Shown here in pieces: positions 36,691 through 44,751 of a DNA stretch of 64,000 bases (its first letter is position 1; the number at the start of each line of letters is the position of its first letter). The notes below the pieces were generated by a model. That model was not told the origin of the DNA. It made no database searches and saw only the letters and a program-made list of their open reading frames with translations. Source of the DNA: Pseudomonadota bacterium. GTDB taxonomy: Bacteria; Pseudomonadota; Gammaproteobacteria; Xanthomonadales; Xanthomonadaceae. The position numbers were made by a program, and so were the translations under genes. The stretch covers positions 62,001 through 126,000 of the forward strand of contig JAEWBY010000055.1 of NCBI GenBank assembly GCA_023390905.1, read 5' to 3'.

Positions 36691-38022
36691 TCAATCCGCC
36701 TTCACCTGGAACGGGAAGTTCGCATAGGCCGCATGGCCCTTGCCGTCGAGCACCTCGACGAACAGGCGATAGCCGCCGCCGCGCTTCGGCGCGCGGAACC
36801 GCAGGCGTCCGTCCGCATCCGGCTGCATCTGGACATCAACCAGCGCGGGCACGGTTTCCGCATCACCGCCAATGGATTGCGCACGGCTCTCGTCGCGCAG
36901 CGTCCAGCGATAACGCAACGCGTCACCATCGGCATCGCTCGCGTCCACGCGTGCTTCGGCCCATGCCGCCGGCGCCAGCGACACACTGCTCGCGGCTTCG
37001 CGATCGTCCACCCGCAACGGCGAAATGGCCGGTGCGCGATTGGCCGGCCAGCGCGAGGTCCATGCATGTTCCATGACATCCACGCTCGGCGTGGATTCGC
37101 CGCTCGGCAGGAACAGGCCGTACCACGTGGGCGTGCGTTCCTGTTTCTGGCCCCACAGGAACACATACGAACCCAGGCCCTGCCGCCGATCGCTGGCGAT
37201 GTAGCGCGCATAGCGTTCCTGCAGGCGCGCCGCCTTGCGCGAGGCGTCCTCCTCGATGGGGGCATTCCACGCGGTCAGCGGGCTCTCCCAGTGGCCGGTC
37301 GGCCCCCATTCGGTGACCACGTACGGACCGGTCCACTGGCTGGCGTGCAGCATTTCCGGCAGCGCCTCGATATCGCCGTACAACTGGACGCCGATCAGAT
37401 CCAGCGCGGGCGCACGCGTTTTGATCTCGGTGATCAGGGGCGCGTTGAGGCCGGCCAGCGTGGTCATCACCGGATGCGCCGGATCGATGCGATGGATCGC
37501 TTCGGCGATCGCGCCCACTGCGTTCCAGACGCGCGGATTGCGATGTTCGAGGTTGAGCTCGTTGCCGACCACCCACATCAGCACGGCCGGATGATGCCTG
37601 TACAGTTCCACTTCCTGGAGGATGCGTCGCTGCTGCGCCTGCACCGCGGCCGCATCGTCGTAGTCGAAGCCATGCCGTTCCTTGGCCACCTCGATGCCCA
37701 TCGCGACCATCAGGCCCAGTTGGCTGGCCTGATCCAGCATCGCGATCACCCGTTCGCGGTCGAGCCCCGTGCTCCATGTGCGGAACGAATTGGCGCCACG
37801 CGCGGCCAGCGCCGCGGGATCTCCACCGGAAAGTCCCGCCCCCCGGATGTAGTACGGCTGGCCATTGACCTGCAGCACATACCGATCATCTTCATGGACG
37901 ATGCGCACCTGTGAGGGCGTGGCGTCCCGCGGTGCGCCGGCGAAGGCGTGCGGGAGTACAACCGCGCACAGCAGGAGCAGCAGCCCCATGCGTGTGCGCC
38001 GGGAAATCGTAGTCCGCTTCAT
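36691..38022 (-). CDS. Exported GH2-like TIM-barrel glycoside hydrolase
   Basis: A 443-residue secreted enzyme. A signal peptide (about residues 1-28) precedes a beta domain fragment and a TIM barrel like the catalytic domain of GH2 and related clan GH-A enzymes. The acid/base candidate is the Glu in VVGNELNLEHRN (about 160) and the nucleophile is the Glu in YVVTEWGPTGHWE (about 240); the C-terminal 110 residues look like an Ig-like or PKD-type domain (ASDADGDALRYRWTL). The classic GH2 N-terminal sugar-binding domains are absent. It converges on the deacetylase with a 19-base gap. The specific glycan is unknown. Confidence 0.82.
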   Translation of the reverse strand: MKRTTISRRTRMGLLLLLCAVVLPHAFAGAPRDATPSQVRIVHEDDRYVLQVNGQPYYIRGAGLSGGDPAALAARGANSFRTWSTGLDRERVIAMLDQASQLGLMVAMGIEVAKERHGFDYDDAAAVQAQQRRILQEVELYRHHPAVLMWVVGNELNLEHRNPRVWNAVGAIAEAIHRIDPAHPVMTTLAGLNAPLITEIKTRAPALDLIGVQLYGDIEALPEMLHASQWTGPYVVTEWGPTGHWESPLTAWNAPIEEDASRKAARLQERYARYIASDRRQGLGSYVFLWGQKQERTPTWYGLFLPSGESTPSVDVMEHAWTSRWPANRAPAISPLRVDDREAASSVSLAPAAWAEARVDASDADGDALRYRWTLRDESRAQSIGGDAETVPALVDVQMQPDADGRLRFRAPKRGGGYRLFVEVLDGKGHAAYANFPFQVKAD

Positions 38023-38118
38023 CTGCAGTCCCGCATCGGCCAGGGAACCGCACGGTTGCATCACGCCATGGACGCGTCAAGCGCGGCGGCGCCGCACGCG
38101 CGACGCCTTGTCTTGCGC

Positions 38119-38853
38119 TCAACGCGCCGGAAGCACGCTGCGCGGATCCACCGGTTCACCGTCACGGCGCAATTCGAACCCGAGCTTGGCGCGATCGGTG
38201 CCGACGCTGCCCATCTCGGCAATCACCGCGCCAGCCGCCACGCGCTGGCCTTCGCCGACCAGCCGCTTGCGATTATGCGTATAGGAGGACACCCAGCCGT
38301 TGTCGTGCTTGATGACGATGGCTTCTTCCAGTCCCTTTGATCCCGCGCCCGAATACAGCACCGTACCGGACGCCACCGCACGGATCGGTGCGCCGGGCTG
38401 GCCAGCGATGTGGATGCCGGCGCTCGCATTGCCGGCCTTCATCGAAGTGACCGTGCCCTCGGCCGGCCAGATCCAGGCCGATTGCGTGCGCGTGGTCGCC
38501 ACCGGTCGGGGCGCGGGCAGCGGCGTCGTGGTGACGATCGGTGCGTCCAGCGCAATGGCCTGCGTACTGGCGGTCGGCGGCGCGCAGCGATGGGCGCCCT
38601 GCGGTGCACGCGTGACCAGGCGTTGTCCCGCATGGATGACATACGGCGATTGCAGGCAATTCCACGCGGCCAGATCCTGCACCGGCACGCCGCTGCGACG
38701 CGCGATGCCATACAGCGTGTCGCCCGTGCCGACAAGCACGTCCTGCGTGCCGTTCGGTGTGGATGGCGGATAGACTGTTACGCGCGAATGCGTCGAACAG
38801 GCCGTGATGCCGGCGCAGCAGAGGATGAGAAAAATGAAACCGGACCGACGCAC
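38119..38853 (-). CDS. LysM and degenerate LytM (M23) lipoprotein
   Basis: A 244-residue lipoprotein (lipobox GITAC near residue 19) with one LysM domain (VGTGDTLYGIARRSGVPVQDLAAWN) that should bind peptidoglycan, a proline-rich linker, and a LytM/M23 domain. The peptidase has lost key zinc residues: the usual GxDI motif reads GIHIAG, and the usual HLHFE reads KLGFELRRDG; only the YTHN histidine remains. It is therefore likely noncatalytic, like NlpD and EnvC, which activate cell-wall amidases during division. It runs on the same strand as the GH2-like gene, 96 bases upstream, and is probably unrelated to it. Confidence 0.88.
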   Translation of the reverse strand: MRRSGFIFLILCCAGITACSTHSRVTVYPPSTPNGTQDVLVGTGDTLYGIARRSGVPVQDLAAWNCLQSPYVIHAGQRLVTRAPQGAHRCAPPTASTQAIALDAPIVTTTPLPAPRPVATTRTQSAWIWPAEGTVTSMKAGNASAGIHIAGQPGAPIRAVASGTVLYSGAGSKGLEEAIVIKHDNGWVSSYTHNRKRLVGEGQRVAAGAVIAEMGSVGTDRAKLGFELRRDGEPVDPRSVLPAR

Positions 38854-38994
38854 GACAGCTCACCGCAACCACGAGGGGGCGCGAAATTACCACGCGTGGA
38901 GCCGGCGTCCCGCACCGCGAAGCGACGAAAAAACCAATGGGCAAGCATCGTCAAACGCAGAATCAATCATCATCAAGAAATGCCGGACCCTGCG

Positions 38995-40419
38995 CTACAA
39001 ACGCGCGGCATTCGCCCGTTCTCGAATTCCGGCCAGCGTCCAATCGCGCAGCAGTTGCCCGTTCTCCCACACGGTGATCATCGCGTCGTCGTGGCCCGGC
39101 GGCTTCCGCACCTCCGCGAGCGAGGCCGCGTGCGCGGGGATCGGCACCGTGCGATACGCGCCGGTCTCCCGATTGACCAACAGCGTCATGCGTCCGCGCT
39201 TGCTCTGCTTGCCCTTGTCGGTCACCGGATCCTTGTAGACATCGATCCATTCGCCGTTGACCCGCGCGGCCGAACACTTGAGCGCGAACTTCTGCGTATC
39301 GCGATCCAGCCGCTGCAGCAGCGCGCCGCCCATGCCGAAAGCCAGATTGTCGGTGGCGTAGCCAGCACTGGTGATGCGGTCGAGGATGGCGCGGATGCTG
39401 GTGGGATTGATACCGTCGCCCTGGATGACGCGCACATGGTTGAGCACCTTGTAGCCCTTGCCGTTGACGGTATGGCCGAAGGCTTCGTCCAGCAGCTCCA
39501 GACATTGATGCACCACGCCGACCGGATCGCCCGAGTCCGGCCGGATCACCACGGTCGCGCCGGAATCGATCACTTCCTGGCGCAGCGTCCGCCCCCAGTG
39601 TTCGACAATCGCGCGGAAGATATCGTAGCTGTCGGAGACCACCGCCACGATCGCCCCCGGCTTGGCGAACTGCCGCAGCATGTTGCGGTAAGCATCGACC
39701 TCATGCTCGCGCCCCCAACTGGTGATCGTGCTGTGCTCGGCGGCCGGTATCGAGAAACCCGCCATCGGCTCGTGATAGTGCGCCCGGGCGAAGCACAGGC
39801 CGGAAACCGTATCGGTGCCGAGAAAGTTCACCAGATGGGCTGCGCCGCCGATCGCGGCCGATTCGAGGCTCGACACGCCGCGCGCGCCGAAGTCGTGCAA
39901 CTTGAAAGGCAACTGCCCTTCCGGATCGTCGCTCGTGCGTTCGAGGAACTGGCGAAGGGTCTGCTTCGCATGCCAGCTGATCGTGGCCACGGTGATCGGA
40001 TACCAGATCCTCAGCAGCATCGTTTCCAGATACGACGGTACCCAGAAGGCGCGCGGATCGGTGGATTCGATCGTCATCAGCGCCTGATGGGTGGGCACCA
40101 CGCTGCCTTCGGGCACGGCGCGGATGCGGATCGGCAGCAGACCGCCATGACGTTCGACGATATACCGCCAACCGGCCTCGTTGAACGGCTCGCCATGCGC
40201 GGCGAACACATCGCGCGCCTCATCGACATCCGCATGGGTGATCGGTCGCGACAGATATTCCTTCAGGATGGCCTGCAGGCCGAAGAACAGCGTGCGATCG
40301 TGGATGCCGCCGCGCGACTCCACGTAGAAGAATGTCGCATCCGTGTTCGGCGGATACTGCAACCAGTGGCTGGCTTTGTAGCTGTCGGTGTTGAGCAGCA
40401 GATTGTCGAGGTATCGCAT
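38995..40419 (-). CDS. nadV: Nicotinamide phosphoribosyltransferase
   Basis: A 474-residue enzyme of the NAMPT/NadV type, making NMN from nicotinamide and PRPP. It starts LDNLLLNTDSYKASHWLQYP, has YVESRGG, LHDFGARGVSSLESAAIGGAAHL and VIRPDSGDPVGV, the PRPP and base contacts, and GDGINPTSIRAIL; this is the long NAMPT form rather than nicotinate phosphoribosyltransferase. It gives a deamidation-free NAD salvage route. AAAGGAGCG precedes ATG 40419. It stands alone between the two glycan loci, with an AT-rich 141-bp gap behind it and a 191-bp gap ahead. Confidence 0.92.
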   Translation of the reverse strand: MRYLDNLLLNTDSYKASHWLQYPPNTDATFFYVESRGGIHDRTLFFGLQAILKEYLSRPITHADVDEARDVFAAHGEPFNEAGWRYIVERHGGLLPIRIRAVPEGSVVPTHQALMTIESTDPRAFWVPSYLETMLLRIWYPITVATISWHAKQTLRQFLERTSDDPEGQLPFKLHDFGARGVSSLESAAIGGAAHLVNFLGTDTVSGLCFARAHYHEPMAGFSIPAAEHSTITSWGREHEVDAYRNMLRQFAKPGAIVAVVSDSYDIFRAIVEHWGRTLRQEVIDSGATVVIRPDSGDPVGVVHQCLELLDEAFGHTVNGKGYKVLNHVRVIQGDGINPTSIRAILDRITSAGYATDNLAFGMGGALLQRLDRDTQKFALKCSAARVNGEWIDVYKDPVTDKGKQSKRGRMTLLVNRETGAYRTVPIPAHAASLAEVRKPPGHDDAMITVWENGQLLRDWTLAGIRERANAARL

Positions 40420-40610
40420 GGGAACGCTCCTTTGTTCCGATGATACCGGCAGGCCGATCCGGCGCGGCTGGCCCAGTGGCGTTGGCACGCGCTCGTGCGG
40501 AACAACCCGTGCGCGTGGCCCGAAGTCTGTCCCGGCTGCATGGACACCGCGTCCGGCGGCCGGATGCGTGCGTCACACGCAATGCCGCGCGTGCGCGTGT
40601 GCGCCGCCGT

Positions 40611-41456
40611 TCATGGCACTCCACCCACCGTCAGCCACTCCATCCGGAACCACGCCTCGAGCGTCTGCGCAGGTTCCAGCACGCAGGGCGCGAGGTTGAA
40701 GCCGTCCGGCGGACCGGTCTGCGGTTCGACGCAGGTGGCGTGCCCGGTCGCGTCGTAGATCACCCAGTGCGTGCAACTGCTGGTCAGGCGCAGCGCCTGC
40801 CGTCCACTGCGCAGCACGATCGGCCCGTCATGCAGGAAGCAATCGTCCCATGGCCCGGGCGATGCAGCGCCCGGCGGCAGCGTGGCGATGCCCTGCGCGT
40901 CGCGCGGATACATCAGGCGCGGATCGAAATCCAGCCGATCCGGCTTGCGGAACCAGGGATGCCAGCCGATCACCGCCGGCATCGATCGATCGCCCGCCTG
41001 CACGGACAGGGTCAACTGCAACGCGCGGGGTTCCAGTCGCAGCGTCTGCCGCGCGACGCCGCCGAACGGCCAGCGCTCATCCTGCGGCAGTGCAAGCGAG
41101 AGCGTCGCCGAGTGCGCGTCGTGATGATCGATGCCCCAGGGCAGCCCGAAGCCGACGCCATGGATCGCATGCGCGCCGAGGTTGCGCGGCAACTGCCACT
41201 GACGGCCCCCGAAACGGAAGCGTCCGTCGCGAATGCGGCCGGCCCACGGCACCATCGGATAGCTGCCCCAGGCGATCATGGCGTGCGCATCGCCTTGCGG
41301 ACCGATCAACTGCTCGACGCCCTCCATCCGGATCCGTGCGATGCGTCCGCCGGCGTGCGCGGCGATATCCACTTCGAGCGCGCCTGCGCGCAGCGGCAGC
41401 AGCGGACCGGCCGGCATCGGATCGCTCGCGCCGGGTGCCGCTGCATCAACCGCCAT
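40611..41456 (-). CDS. Aldose 1-epimerase (mutarotase) family protein
   Basis: About 281 residues of the galactose-mutarotase-like beta-sandwich family, interconverting alpha and beta sugar anomers. Landmarks are GSYPMVPWAGRIRDGRF (substrate Arg), GAHAIHGVGFGLPW with the catalytic histidine, PAVIGWHPWF with the second histidine, and CVEPQTGPPDGFN with the catalytic glutamate. No signal peptide, so it acts inside the cell on xylose or arabinose from imported oligosaccharides. The chosen ATG 41456 overlaps the GH43 stop by 11 bases; an internal ATG at 41417 is an alternative. It ends the MFS-GH43-epimerase operon. Confidence 0.88.
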   Translation of the reverse strand: MAVDAAAPGASDPMPAGPLLPLRAGALEVDIAAHAGGRIARIRMEGVEQLIGPQGDAHAMIAWGSYPMVPWAGRIRDGRFRFGGRQWQLPRNLGAHAIHGVGFGLPWGIDHHDAHSATLSLALPQDERWPFGGVARQTLRLEPRALQLTLSVQAGDRSMPAVIGWHPWFRKPDRLDFDPRLMYPRDAQGIATLPPGAASPGPWDDCFLHDGPIVLRSGRQALRLTSSCTHWVIYDATGHATCVEPQTGPPDGFNLAPCVLEPAQTLEAWFRMEWLTVGGVP

Positions 41457-42483
41457 ACGGATCGATGGTGCGAATGCGCCCGTCCGCGTCATGACGCAGT
41501 TCGGTCACCTTGACCGAGCGCAGATGGGTGACGCCGCCGGAGGCCAGCGCGTCGTGATAGAACAGGTACCAGCGACCGTCGAAGGCGCAGATCGAGTGAT
41601 GGGTCGTCCATCCCACCACCGGCTTGAGGATCACGCCCTGGTAGGTGAACGGACCGTACGGGTTGTCACCGACCGCGTAGCACAGCAGGTGCGTGTTGCC
41701 GGTCGAGTATGAAAAGTAATAGCGGCCCGCGTGCCGGTGCAGCCACGGCCCTTCGAAATAGCGTCGCTCGTGATCACCGGCAAGCAGCGGCTGCCCGTGT
41801 TCGTCGAGGATGACCACCTCCCGCGCGGGTTCGGCCAGTTGCGTCATGTTCGCGTGCAGTCGCGCCACGCGTGCACCGAGCGCGGGTCGTTCCGGATCGG
41901 GCTCGGCGTGATCCGGCGCGTGGACATTGTCGCGGTACTGCTGCAACTGCCCGCCCCACAGGCCGCCGAAGTAGAGATAGTGTTCGCCGTCGTCATCGGC
42001 GAACACCGCCGGATCGATCGAGTACGCGCCTTCGATCGGCAGGGGTTCCGCGCTGAAGGGGCCGGCCGGCCGATCCGATACCGCCACGCCGATGCGGAAG
42101 CGCCCGTCGGCCTGCCTGGCCGGGAAATACAGGTAATAGCGGCCATCGCGCGTGGCCGCATCCGGCGCCCACATCTGCCGTTGCGCCCACGGCACGTCGT
42201 CCAGATGCAGCGCCACGCCGCAATCCACCGCCGGGCCCTGCGGCGACTCCATGCGCAGCACGTGGTAATCGACCATGCCGAAATGGCCGCCGTCATCATC
42301 GAAGGGCGCGCCCGCATCGATGTCGTGCGACACGTAGACATGGATCGCACCAACGAAGACGTGCGCCGACGGATCGGCGGTGAAGATGTCCGTCAGCAAC
42401 GGCGGCGAGATCGCCGTCCGTGCGAATGCCGCCAGTTCTTCCGGCGCGGGAATCGGATCCTCGGCCACGGGGGCTTCGTTCAT
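41446..42483 (-). CDS. Intracellular GH43 family glycosidase
   Basis: A 345-residue five-bladed propeller of family GH43 (beta-xylosidase/alpha-arabinofuranosidase group). The three catalytic acids are visible: base Asp in FTADPSAHVFVG (about 32), pKa-modulating Asp in YSIDPAVFADDDGEHYLYFGG (about 155) and acid Glu in RRYFEGPWLHRH (about 225); HHSICAFDGRWYLFYHDAL is the last blade. No signal peptide, consistent with work on imported xylo-oligosaccharides beside the MFS transporter. ATG 42483 has GGGAGAAG ahead; an earlier ATG at 42504 overlaps the transporter stop but lacks a ribosome site. Confidence 0.9.
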   Translation of the reverse strand: MNEAPVAEDPIPAPEELAAFARTAISPPLLTDIFTADPSAHVFVGAIHVYVSHDIDAGAPFDDDGGHFGMVDYHVLRMESPQGPAVDCGVALHLDDVPWAQRQMWAPDAATRDGRYYLYFPARQADGRFRIGVAVSDRPAGPFSAEPLPIEGAYSIDPAVFADDDGEHYLYFGGLWGGQLQQYRDNVHAPDHAEPDPERPALGARVARLHANMTQLAEPAREVVILDEHGQPLLAGDHERRYFEGPWLHRHAGRYYFSYSTGNTHLLCYAVGDNPYGPFTYQGVILKPVVGWTTHHSICAFDGRWYLFYHDALASGGVTHLRSVKVTELRHDADGRIRTIDPYGG

Positions 42484-42500
42484 GGCGTCTTCTCCCGGGA

Positions 42501-43985
42501 TCATGTGGCGGCGCCCGCGTGCAGCCGGCGCTCGCCCAGCTCGCTTTCGATGCGCGATTCCATGCGCTTGTCGATTTCGTAGAGGAACAGCAGGGCCACC
42601 GCCAGCAGGAACGGAATCGAGCAATAGAGGCTGACCGCCAGGCGGATGCCGTCGACGGCGGCGGGCGCCTGCGATTCGGCGCCGGCCACGTAACCGTAAT
42701 GCGCGAGGATGGCGGCGACGAGCGCGCCGCCGATGCTGAGGCCGATCTTCAGCCCGCACAGCATCGCCGAGAAGATGATCGCGGTCGCGCGGCGGCGGTT
42801 CTTCCATTCCGAATAGTCGGCCACGTCGGCGATCATCGCCCACAGCAACGGAATGGTGATGCCGTAGCAGAAGCCGTGCAGCATGAAGGACAGGAAGATG
42901 ATCGGGATCGCGTCCGCTGCGAACCACAGGAACGCCAGCAGGAACAGCGTGGATGCCAGCAACGCACCGCCGAATACATCACGCTTGCCGAAGCGATCGG
43001 CCAGCGGCCGAGACAGGCCGATGCCGAGGATCATGCAGATGATGCCGCTGGCGTTGAACAGGCTGAAGGCGGAGGTCGGCGCGTCCTTCGGCCACTGGAA
43101 TCCGGTCGGCCCCGCGCCGGTGAGCAGTGCATTGAGTCCGGTGATGAAGCGGTTGAAGCCGATGTCCTGCAGGAACGCCGCCAGTGCCGGTTCGCTCAGG
43201 TAGTACTGGAAGTAGTAGACATACATGCCGCCTTTCAGCGCCAGGTTGATGAACACCAGGATCGTCAGCGCCAGCATCACCTGCCACGGCCGGTTGCGCG
43301 CAAGATCACGCAGATCCTGGCCGATGCTTGATGACTGTTCCGGCGCGGGCACGATGCGCTCGCGCGTGGTGAAGAAGGTGATCAGGAAGAACACCGTGCC
43401 GATCACCGCGAACAGGCTCATCACCCTTTCAAAGCCGGCGATGCGATCACCCTGGCCGAGAATCAGCACCAGCGGCAGCAGCAACACCTGGATGGTGAAC
43501 TGCGCAATCATCACCGCGACGAACCGATACGAGGACAGGCTGTTGCGCTGGGTCATGTTGCCGGTGAGCACGCCGCTCAGCGCCGAGTACGGCAGGTTGT
43601 TGGCGCCGTAGACCAGCACCAGCAGCGTGTACGTGGTGAACGCGTAGATGATCTTGCCGCGCTCCCCGAGATCCGGCGTGGTGAACGCGAGCAGCGACAG
43701 CACGCCGAAGGGAATGGCCGTCCACAGGATCCACGGACGGAACTTGCCCCAGCGCGTGTGCGTGCGATCGGCAATCAGGCCGATGACCGGCGTGAACACG
43801 AATGCGCCCAGCAGTCCCACCACGAAGATGATCGTCGCCGCCGACGCCGGCGGCAGCCGGTACACGTCGGTATAGAAGAACGCCAGATAGGTGATCAGCG
43901 TCTGGAAGATCAGGTTCGCGGCCAGATCGCCCAGGCTGTAGCCCAGCTTCTCGATGACCGACAGCGTTTCCGGCGTTCTGGGCAT
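42501..43985 (-). CDS. MFS sugar:cation symporter (GPH family)
   Basis: A 494-residue transporter of the glycoside-pentoside-hexuronide (GPH) family, related to MelB and XynT/XylP. It has 12 membrane helices; the N-terminus reads EKLGYSLGDLAANLIFQTLITYLAFFYTDVY, the typical family start, and the loop after helix 2 has ADRTHTRWGKFRPW. The central region ADVADYSEWKNRRRATAIIFS is also conserved. It should bring xylose-containing oligosaccharides or aldobiouronic sugars into the cytoplasm with a cation. It heads the operon with GH43 and epimerase; a 766-bp region with two xyl-box palindromes lies upstream. Confidence 0.93.
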   Translation of the reverse strand: MPRTPETLSVIEKLGYSLGDLAANLIFQTLITYLAFFYTDVYRLPPASAATIIFVVGLLGAFVFTPVIGLIADRTHTRWGKFRPWILWTAIPFGVLSLLAFTTPDLGERGKIIYAFTTYTLLVLVYGANNLPYSALSGVLTGNMTQRNSLSSYRFVAVMIAQFTIQVLLLPLVLILGQGDRIAGFERVMSLFAVIGTVFFLITFFTTRERIVPAPEQSSSIGQDLRDLARNRPWQVMLALTILVFINLALKGGMYVYYFQYYLSEPALAAFLQDIGFNRFITGLNALLTGAGPTGFQWPKDAPTSAFSLFNASGIICMILGIGLSRPLADRFGKRDVFGGALLASTLFLLAFLWFAADAIPIIFLSFMLHGFCYGITIPLLWAMIADVADYSEWKNRRRATAIIFSAMLCGLKIGLSIGGALVAAILAHYGYVAGAESQAPAAVDGIRLAVSLYCSIPFLLAVALLFLYEIDKRMESRIESELGERRLHAGAAT

Positions 43986-44068
43986 GTGGCGATGATTCCC
44001 CGTTGATCGTGGCTGGCGCTCATTCTTACCGGATCGATGTCCGGCCCGTGGCTGCTTCACCGGAAAAG

Positions 44069-44102
44069 ACGGCCCAGCCGGCATGACGCCGGCATGGGCC
44101 GT
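44069..44102 (-). terminator. Attenuator-like hairpin in the leader of the MFS operon
   Basis: Arms of 8 and 6 bp (ACGGCCCA/TGGGCCGT and GCCGGC/GCCGGC) with one unpaired A and the loop ATGAC (GTCAT on the minus strand), followed on the minus strand by CTTTTCC. It lies 84 bases before the MFS start, in its likely 5' leader. It could be a terminator for RNA started further upstream or an attenuator. Confidence 0.45.
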
Positions 44103-44410
44103 GGAGGAAGCAGACCAGCGTTGTTGCCCCATCCGGACGCCGTGCGCAGGCCGTCCATCCGCGTCGCGCCCGGCGCGTGGATCGGTCACCAGGCGCTCCG
44201 GAGAAAAGCGGAGAGCCGGCGCCCGCTGAATCTGTGCGTTGAATGCTGCCGCATCGCTTTCGTCGAGCCTGCACCGTACTCCCCTTCCCGCTTCTGGTGT
44301 GTGCGTCTGTTGCGTCGAATGCGTCCCGTGGTGCGCCTGCATGCGCGCCGCGCGGCAGGCTGTGCCCGTGTCGGATGAGCAAACGGCCGCGGCGCTGCCT
44401 GGCGGCTGGA

Positions 44411-44424
44411 TGGTAGCGCTACCA
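44411..44424. promoter_or_regulatory. xyl-box operator TGGTAGCGCTACCA
   Basis: A perfect 14-bp palindrome that matches 12 of 14 positions of the xyl-box (TGGTAGCGCTAACA, as I recall it) bound by the LacI-family XylR in Xanthomonas. It lies 426 bases upstream of the MFS start and 328 bases upstream of the first xylanase. Confidence 0.7.
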
Positions 44425-44574
44425 GATTCAGGCATGCACGTTGCGGAGCAACATGGGTCGCGGCGTCCTCCGGAAGAACAGGCGCTGATGCGACGCAGCA
44501 CAGATTTTCCGCCGTGAAAAGCCCGCCGGGCCATTGATGCGCCGCGGAAAGCATCGTCCGCCGGACCGTGATAA

Positions 44575-44588
44575 TGATAGCGCTATCA
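44575..44588. promoter_or_regulatory. xyl-box operator TGATAGCGCTATCA
   Basis: A second perfect 14-bp palindrome with the same TAGCGCTA core, 164 bp from the first site and 163 bases before the first xylanase start. The two sites could allow looping by a tetrameric or paired repressor. Confidence 0.7.
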
Positions 44589-44751
44589 AAGCTGGACACG
44601 CCGGATGCCCGGAACGTGGATCGTGTCCGCAACGACCGCGGCCCGGCGCATGCGATGCCGGTCCGGGTGTTGGCCGACGATGAAGCCGAGATTGAATCCA
44701 TGCGGGATCGCCCCTGCCCCGCCTTCCTGATTGTCTCCAGACGCAGATGCC

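Larger units (their letters stand above)
43986..44751. promoter_or_regulatory. Divergent regulatory region of the xylan operons
   Basis: A 766-bp gap between the leftward MFS operon and the rightward xylanase operon. It holds two xyl-box palindromes (44411-44424, 44575-44588) and one strong hairpin (44069-44102). Several open frames of 60-230 codons exist, but their compositions (Arg- and Ala-rich, no conserved motif, no ribosome site) look like noise. The length is unusual for this dense genome, so a long leader RNA or the remains of a lost gene are possible. Confidence 0.55.
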
